A stretch of 37,469 nucleotides of DNA. It comes from RGIG3528 sp963649295. Lineage in GTDB: Bacteria > Bacillota > Clostridia > Lachnospirales > Lachnospiraceae. Location of the stretch: the NCBI GenBank assembly GCA_963649295.1, contig CAVJHK010000016.1, positions 1 through 37,469 of the forward strand, read 5' to 3'. Below are positions 31,979-37,469 of the stretch, piece by piece. The stretch's first letter is position 1. Every line of letters begins with the position of its first letter. Under the pieces are notes generated by a model. That model saw nothing but the letters and a program-made list of their open reading frames with translations, made no database searches and was not told the DNA's origin. A program made the translations under genes and the position numbers.

Positions 31979-34099
31979 TTGGCAGAAAGAGAATATTCAC
32001 TTGAACATACCAGAAACATCGGTATTATGGCTCATATCGATGCCGGTAAGACTACTCTCACAGAGCGTATTCTTTATTATACCGGTGTAAATCACAAGAT
32101 CGGTGATACTCACGACGGTACCGCTACAATGGACTGGATGGCCCAGGAGCAGGAAAGAGGTATCACGATCACGTCAGCAGCCACGACATGTCACTGGACT
32201 CAGGAATTTGAGCACAAAAAGATTCAGGGCGCACCCGAATACAGAATCAACATCATCGACACACCCGGTCACGTTGACTTTACGGTCGAGGTTGAAAGAT
32301 CGCTCAGAGTTCTTGACGGTGCAGTCGGCGTTTTCTGTGCAAAGGGCGGTGTTGAGCCCCAGTCGGAAACCGTTTGGCGTCAGGCTGACAAATATAACGT
32401 ACCCAGAATGGCATTTGTCAACAAAATGGACATTTCGGGCGCAAATTTTTACAACGTTATTTCAATGATTAAGACAAGACTCGGAAAGAATCCCTGCCCC
32501 ATCATGCTTCCTATCGGAGCAGAAAATGATTTCAAGGGCATTATCGATCTTTTTGAGGAAAAAGCATATTATTACCTTGATGACAAGGGAGACTCAATCG
32601 AAATCAAAGAGATCCCCGACGACATGAAGGATAAGGCAGCAGATTATCGTCAGCAGATGATCGAAAAGATTTGCGAAACCGACGATGAGCTTCTTGAAAA
32701 ATTCTTTGAGGGCGAGATTCCCGATGAGAAGTCACTCAAGAAAGCACTTCGCAAGGCTACGATCGCAGGAACAATCATTCCCGTTTGCTGCGGCTCCGCA
32801 TACAAGAACAAGGGCGTCCAGAAGCTTCTTGATGCCGTTGTTGAATATATGCCCGCTCCCACCGATATTCCGGATATCAAGGGTAAGGATTTAAACGGAA
32901 ACGAAGTTACGAGAAAGTCTTCCGACGAAGAGCCTTTTGCCGCTCTTGCATTCAAGATCATGGCAGACCCGTTCGTAGGAAAGCTTGCCTTCTTCCGTGT
33001 ATATTCCGGTACATGCAACGCAGGTTCTTATGTGCTTAATGCAACAAAGGACAAAAAAGAAAGAATCGGACGTATTCTTCAGATGCACGCAAATGAGCGT
33101 CACGACCTCGAAAAGGTTTATTCCGGTGATATTGCCGCAGCCGTAGGCTTCAAGGCAACTTCAACGGGTGACACGATCTGCGACGAAAAGCATCCTGTTA
33201 TCCTTGAGTCGATGGAGTTCCCCGAGCCCGTTATCGATATCGCAATCGAGCCCAAGACCAAGGCCGGACAGGACAAGATGGGTGAGGCTCTCGCAAAGCT
33301 TGCGGAAGAAGATCCCACATTCAGAGTTTCCACAAACGAGGAAACAGGTCAGACAATTATTGCAGGTATGGGTGAGCTTCACCTTGAAATTATCGTAGAC
33401 AGACTTCTTCGTGAATTCCACGTTGAGGCAAACGTAGGTGCACCTCAGGTTGCCTACAAGGAAGGAATCACAAAGGAAGTCAACATCGATTCCAAATATG
33501 CAAAGCAGTCCGGCGGTCGTGGTCAGTACGGTCACTGTAAGGTTATTTTCACACCTATGGACGTTAACGGCGAAAAGACATTCGAATTCGAAAATACTGT
33601 TGTCGGCGGTGCAATTCCGAAGGAATACATCCCCGCTGTACAGGCAGGTATCGAAGAAGCAATGAAGTGCGGTATCCTTGGCGGATTCCCGGTACTCGGC
33701 ATTCATGCAAACTGCTGGGACGGCTCTTACCATGAAGTCGACTCGTCAGAAATGGCATTCAAGATTGCCGGCTCCATGGCCTTCAAGGAAGCAATGCAGA
33801 AGGCTGCTCCCGTACTTCTTGAGCCTATCATGAGAGTTGAAGTTACAGTTCCCGAAGAATATATGGGTGATGTTATCGGTGACGTTTCATCACGCCGCGG
33901 ACGTATCGAAGGCACAGAGGATGTAAACGGCTCCAAGCTTATCCGTGCATTCGTTCCTCTCGCAGAGATGTTCGGCTATGCAACGGCTCTTCGTTCAAAG
34001 ACACAGGGACGCGGTGCATATTCAATGTTCTTCTCGACATACGAGCAGGTTCCGAAGTCGGTTCAGGACAAAGTTCTTGCCGCAAAGAACGGGAAGTAA
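31979..34099 (+). CDS. fusA: Elongation factor G
   Basis: A 706-residue translocation GTPase. It starts at TTG, a rare start for such a highly expressed protein, with TAGGAGGA eight bases upstream. The P loop is AHIDAGKT (18-25), followed by the QEQERGITI switch, DTPGHVDF and NKMD. Domains II-V are complete, to the YEQVPKSVQDKVLAAKNGK end. It is the last gene of the first str transcript; no clear terminator follows. Confidence 0.98.
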   Translation: MAEREYSLEHTRNIGIMAHIDAGKTTLTERILYYTGVNHKIGDTHDGTATMDWMAQEQERGITITSAATTCHWTQEFEHKKIQGAPEYRINIIDTPGHVDFTVEVERSLRVLDGAVGVFCAKGGVEPQSETVWRQADKYNVPRMAFVNKMDISGANFYNVISMIKTRLGKNPCPIMLPIGAENDFKGIIDLFEEKAYYYLDDKGDSIEIKEIPDDMKDKAADYRQQMIEKICETDDELLEKFFEGEIPDEKSLKKALRKATIAGTIIPVCCGSAYKNKGVQKLLDAVVEYMPAPTDIPDIKGKDLNGNEVTRKSSDEEPFAALAFKIMADPFVGKLAFFRVYSGTCNAGSYVLNATKDKKERIGRILQMHANERHDLEKVYSGDIAAAVGFKATSTGDTICDEKHPVILESMEFPEPVIDIAIEPKTKAGQDKMGEALAKLAEEDPTFRVSTNEETGQTIIAGMGELHLEIIVDRLLREFHVEANVGAPQVAYKEGITKEVNIDSKYAKQSGGRGQYGHCKVIFTPMDVNGEKTFEFENTVVGGAIPKEYIPAVQAGIEEAMKCGILGGFPVLGIHANCWDGSYHEVDSSEMAFKIAGSMAFKEAMQKAAPVLLEPIMRVEVTVPEEYMGDVIGDVSSRRGRIEGTEDVNGSKLIRAFVPLAEMFGYATALRSKTQGRGAYSMFFSTYEQVPKSVQDKVLAAKNGK

Positions 34100-34205
34100 A
34101 AAGATATTTGATACAGAATTTCATATTAAAATGCCAAAATTTCCCATGCAAAGAAATTTACTTTTAAATTTTGACATCTTGAACCTGTATCGTATCAAAA
34201 ATTAC

Positions 34206-34234
34206 TTGAAAAAAATTGTACTATGCAATATAAT
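34206..34234 (+). promoter_or_regulatory. Separate promoter of tuf
   Basis: TTGAAA (34206-34211), a 17-bp spacer and TATAAT (34229-34234) in the 242-bp gap after fusA. It gives a leader of about 100 nt. Nothing else that I can name lies in this gap. Confidence 0.75.
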
Positions 34235-34341
34235 TGCGTATACAAGGCTCAGATATATTTACCGTAGTCCGATGGGCGTACGAAGTAAATAGAGCAAAAC
34301 AAATATTCTTTTAACTTATTATTTTAAGGAGGATTTTTCAA

Positions 34342-35532
34342 ATGGCAAAGGCTAAATTTGAAAGAGGCGACAAGCCCCATGCTAACATTGGTACCATCGG
34401 ACACGTTGACCATGGTAAAACAACTCTTACTGCAGCAATTACAAAGGTTCTTGCTGAGAGAGTTCCCGGAAATGCAAAGGTTGATTTCGAGAATATCGAC
34501 AAGGCTCCCGAAGAGAGAGAAAGAGGTATCACGATCAACACAGCACACGTTGAATATCAGACAGCAAAGAGACACTACGCTCACGTTGACTGCCCCGGAC
34601 ACGCTGATTATGTAAAGAACATGATCACAGGTGCAGCTCAGATGGACGGCGCTATCCTCGTTGTTGCCGCTACAGACGGCGTTATGGCTCAGACAAAGGA
34701 GCATATCCTTCTTGCACGTCAGGTAGGCGTTCCGAATATCGTTGTTTTCATGAACAAGTGCGATATGGTAGACGATCCCGAAATGCTTGAGCTCGTTGAA
34801 ATGGAAATCACAGAACAGCTTGAGGAATATGGCTTCACAGGCTGCCCTATCATCCAGGGTTCTGCTCTTCAGGCACTTAATGATCCCAACGGCCCTTGGG
34901 GAGACAAGATCATGGAGCTCATGAATACGGTAGACGATTACTTCCCGGATCCCGTTCGTGAGACAGATAAGCCTTTCCTTATGCCCGTCGAGGACGTATT
35001 CACAATCACAGGCCGTGGTACCGTTGCTACAGGCCGTGTAGAGCGTGGTACACTTCATCTTAACGAAGAAGTTGAAATCGTTGGTATTAAGGAAGAAACA
35101 CAGAAGAAGGTTGTTACCGGTATCGAAATGTTCCGTAAGCTTCTTGATGAGGCTCGTGCCGGAGATAACATCGGTGTTCTCCTTCGTGGTGTTGAGCGTA
35201 AGGATATCGAGCGCGGACAGGTTCTTTGCAAGCCCGGTTCGGTAAAGTGCCACAAGAAGTTCACGGCTCAGGTTTACGTTCTTACCAAAGAAGAAGGCGG
35301 ACGTCATACTCCTTTCTTCACAAATTATCGTCCTCAGTTCTATTTCAGAACAACAGACGTTACAGGTGTTTGCCGTCTTCCCGAAGGCACAGAAATGTGT
35401 ATGCCGGGCGACAACATCGAGATGTCGATCGAGCTTATTCATCCCGTAGCCATGGAGCAGGGTCTTAATTTTGCTATCCGTGAGGGCGGCAGAACAGTAG
35501 GATCGGGTAAGATTGCTACAATTATTGAGTAA
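34342..35532 (+). CDS. tuf: Elongation factor Tu
   Basis: A 396-residue GTPase that delivers aminoacyl-tRNA. AAGGAGG lies at 34326-34332. The P loop is GHVDHGKT (20-27), then the RERGITI switch, DCPGHADY and NKCD. The two beta-barrel domains end in GGRTVGSGKIATIIE. Codon use is visibly shifted to favoured codons (GTT, GGT, CGT), like fusA and the ribosomal genes. It has its own promoter and a strong terminator. Confidence 0.98.
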   Translation: MAKAKFERGDKPHANIGTIGHVDHGKTTLTAAITKVLAERVPGNAKVDFENIDKAPEERERGITINTAHVEYQTAKRHYAHVDCPGHADYVKNMITGAAQMDGAILVVAATDGVMAQTKEHILLARQVGVPNIVVFMNKCDMVDDPEMLELVEMEITEQLEEYGFTGCPIIQGSALQALNDPNGPWGDKIMELMNTVDDYFPDPVRETDKPFLMPVEDVFTITGRGTVATGRVERGTLHLNEEVEIVGIKEETQKKVVTGIEMFRKLLDEARAGDNIGVLLRGVERKDIERGQVLCKPGSVKCHKKFTAQVYVLTKEEGGRHTPFFTNYRPQFYFRTTDVTGVCRLPEGTEMCMPGDNIEMSIELIHPVAMEQGLNFAIREGGRTVGSGKIATIIE

Positions 35533-35597
35533 GGCGTGGCAGAGAACTTGATGAGAGCAAGCCGTAAGGCGCAGCTCGAATCTATTATTTAAATTTT

Positions 35598-35632
35598 AAA
35601 AGGCTTCCTTTAAAAAAAAGGGAGCCTTTTTT
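35598..35632 (+). terminator. Intrinsic terminator after tuf
   Basis: A 14-bp stem AAAAGGCTTCCTTT/AAAGGGAGCCTTTT with one G-T pair and an A5 loop is followed by TTTTC. It is the strongest terminator in the window. Confidence 0.93.
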
Positions 35633-35665
35633 CTTTTCTTTCTCCGAAAATTTATACTTTGTAAA

Positions 35666-35693
35666 TTGCTTTACTCACCCCAATGGCTATAAT
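35666..35693 (+). promoter_or_regulatory. Putative promoter of the chemoreceptor gene
   Basis: TTGCTT (35666-35671), 16 bp and consensus TATAAT (35688-35693). A sigma-D-type spacing (TAAA-N15-GCCGATAT) does not fit, although many chemoreceptors use it. Confidence 0.55.
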
Positions 35694-35728
35694 CTTACCA
35701 TATAAGAAAAATTCGGAGGAAAACACAA

Positions 35729-37456
35729 ATGAGATGGTTCAAAAATACTTCGCTTAAGGTAAAGGTTATTTTGCTTGAGGTCGGTGCTCTGATACTTCTC
35801 GGCATCATAATGATGATAGGGACATTCAAAAAAGTCCGGTCGGATTTTTCCGAAAGCTATATGGATACGTGCAAATCCGCAACATACAGAATCCAAAACT
35901 TTTTTGATTATTTACCCGGTGACATTACGTATGATGCCAAAAATGATATATTTAAGGTTGGCGATACCGTAATTGAATATGCATTCCTTAATAATATGTA
36001 TCAAAAGGAGCAGACCGAAGGCAGCGAATCGATAATGCATACAATTTTTTACGGACAGACAAACGTATGCACAACATATGTGAGAGCCGGATACAACAGA
36101 CTCGAAAATTCGCTTGCGGATGACATCTGGGCAGAGATACAAAAAGGCAACGATGTGGAGCTCTACAACGTCGATAAGGGCGGAATTACATATAATATTT
36201 ATTATGCTCCTTTTACTGACGAAGACGGAAACGTTATCGGTTCGATTTGCTCGGCAATCGAATGCAGCAAAATAAACGAAACGGTCGCTGTTATCCGCTC
36301 AAATGTGCTTTCACTTGAAATTATAATAATTTTGATTTCGGGAGCAGCATCCGTATTTATAATCGGACTTCTTATGAAGGACTTAAAGAAGGGCTGCGGA
36401 GAGCTCTCGCAAATGGCAGCAGGAAATTTGGAAGAGCTTCCGGCGTTTGATGTTTCCGACAAGACGCACAACGAAGTTTATATGATAATGAGAGATATAC
36501 GTTTGCTTAATTCTTCTCTCAGAAAGGCTTTCGAGGGAATAAACAAAGATGCCGATAATATTTTGAATTCATCGACAACAATTACCGCAGATATCGGAAG
36601 CGTAAACAATTCCGTATCGTCGATTTCCGCCGCGCTTGAAGAAATGTCAGCTTCCATGCAGGAACAGTCGGCCGGAATGAACGTAATAAGCGACAAGGTT
36701 TCGGATACATACAAATCAGTAAACGATATTTCGTCTCTTGCTTCCGAAGTAAGTGCTCAATCAGAAAAGACGATAAAGCAGTCGGGCGTTCTATATGATA
36801 GCTCCAAGGCTTCGCAGGAGAATGCAAAGAAGACGGCGGAAGAACTTGCCGCAACAATGCAGACCAAGATTGAAGAAAGCCGTCAGGTTGAACAGATCAA
36901 CAACCTTACAGAAAACATCCTTAATATTTCGAGCCAGACAAACCTTCTTGCACTTAACGCTTCAATCGAAGCTGCCCGTGCGGGTGAAGCCGGACGCGGA
37001 TTTGCGGTTGTTGCCGACGAAATCAGAAAGCTTGCCGAAGATTCCGCTCAGGTTGCGGGCGAAATCCAGAGCGTTTCGTCAAATGTCATTACGATTGTCG
37101 AAGATTTGTCGGCTGAAGCAGAAAAGGTTATTAATTTTGTAAACGAGAATACGCTTAAGGCTTATGATGAACTTCTTGAATCTTCAAGCGAGCATTCGGA
37201 AGAAATCAAAAAGATTGCCGACATGATGGAGACATTCAAGAATATCAGCAAAGACATCACAAAGGGCATGAACGAAATCGATTCTTCGATCACAAGTATT
37301 TCGCATGCGGTTGAGGATTCGGCAAACGGTGTTCTCGAAATTACCGAGAATTCGACCAAGCTCAGCGAAGAGGTTGGAGAAATGGACGGAATGTCAAAAG
37401 AGAATCTTGAATCCGTTAAGCGCCTTTCGGATGAGGTTGACAGATTTAAGCTGTAA
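35729..37456 (+). CDS. Methyl-accepting chemotaxis protein
   Basis: A 575-residue transmembrane chemoreceptor. The ATG follows GGAGG by 9 bases. Membrane helix 1 is at about 11-33. An extracellular sensor of about 155 residues (34-190) ends in YYAPFTDEDGNVIGSICSA, resembling a single Cache domain. Helix 2 is at about 190-213 (IIIILISGAASVFIIGLLM). A divergent HAMP-like stretch follows, then a long coiled-coil signalling domain from about 265 to the end. The conserved hairpin tip is NISSQTNLLALNASIEAARA, then GRGFAVVADEIRKLAE, the CheA/CheW contact. The ligand is unknown. No CheR-binding pentapeptide is seen at the C-terminus. It lies alone after tuf, away from other che genes. Confidence 0.95.
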   Translation: MRWFKNTSLKVKVILLEVGALILLGIIMMIGTFKKVRSDFSESYMDTCKSATYRIQNFFDYLPGDITYDAKNDIFKVGDTVIEYAFLNNMYQKEQTEGSESIMHTIFYGQTNVCTTYVRAGYNRLENSLADDIWAEIQKGNDVELYNVDKGGITYNIYYAPFTDEDGNVIGSICSAIECSKINETVAVIRSNVLSLEIIIILISGAASVFIIGLLMKDLKKGCGELSQMAAGNLEELPAFDVSDKTHNEVYMIMRDIRLLNSSLRKAFEGINKDADNILNSSTTITADIGSVNNSVSSISAALEEMSASMQEQSAGMNVISDKVSDTYKSVNDISSLASEVSAQSEKTIKQSGVLYDSSKASQENAKKTAEELAATMQTKIEESRQVEQINNLTENILNISSQTNLLALNASIEAARAGEAGRGFAVVADEIRKLAEDSAQVAGEIQSVSSNVITIVEDLSAEAEKVINFVNENTLKAYDELLESSSEHSEEIKKIADMMETFKNISKDITKGMNEIDSSITSISHAVEDSANGVLEITENSTKLSEEVGEMDGMSKENLESVKRLSDEVDRFKL

Positions 37457-37469
37457 GATAAATAAAACG

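Noticed and set aside
34324..35442. A 372-codon minus-strand frame opposite tuf
   Set aside because: The long antisense frame is a common artefact of biased codon use in tuf; the EF-Tu reading is certain and the antisense protein is Cys/Leu-rich with no motif.
35660..35693. Sigma-D (flagellar) promoter for the chemoreceptor
   Set aside because: TAAA is 20 bases from GCTATAAT instead of about 15, and the match is better explained by sigma-A.

Overview
The window looks like chromosome of a Gram-positive anaerobe of the Clostridia, most likely Lachnospiraceae-like. This is inferred from AddAB instead of RecBCD, strong GGAGG-type ribosome binding sites, sigma-A promoters with 16-18 bp spacers, an EF-Tu/EF-G/S12/S7 cluster of firmicute type, hybrid histidine kinases and chemoreceptors, and tRNA genes without an encoded CCA. 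I see no phage, insertion sequence or CRISPR array.

Layout. (1) 1-2600: the end of a tRNA-Asn gene, then a two-gene operon (DUF1538 membrane protein plus a tandem PII-like protein), then tRNA-Cys with its own promoter and terminator. (2) 2594-3366: about 770 bases with no convincing protein gene. It holds an apparently complete non-coding RNA unit: promoter, about 225 nt of strongly structured RNA, and an intrinsic terminator. (3) 3367-13609: addB-addA (double-strand break repair), a 20-codon remnant resembling the start of a low-molecular-weight protein tyrosine phosphatase, ylmH (S4 RNA-binding protein) and a MATE exporter. (4) 13609-15150, minus strand: a protein with DnaJ-like CxxCxGxG zinc repeats and a membrane C-terminus. 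(5) 15181-21628: an alpha-galactoside locus made of a TetR regulator, a GT-B-fold glycosyltransferase-like protein, a GPH-type sugar symporter and a GH36 alpha-galactosidase. A pair of near-palindromes upstream could be the regulator's operators. (6) 21662-25200: gltX and a UvrD-like helicase. (7) 25285-30640: a CheY-like protein followed by a 1606-residue double hybrid kinase (dCache-HK-REC-6TM-HK-REC-HPt). (8) 30738-35632: the str genes rpsL, rpsG, fusA and, from a separate promoter, tuf. (9) 35666-37456: a methyl-accepting chemotaxis protein.

Three things deserve attention. First, the structured RNA at about 2873-3099 contains mutually exclusive helices. Second, the kinase carries two complete hybrid kinases in one chain. 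Third, the window shows a recurring pattern of 19-34 nt tandem repeats: three of them begin inside the last codons of a gene, span its stop codon and run into the spacer (ylmH, the UvrD-like gene, the double kinase). Others lie within addA, within the kinase linker and upstream of the TetR gene.
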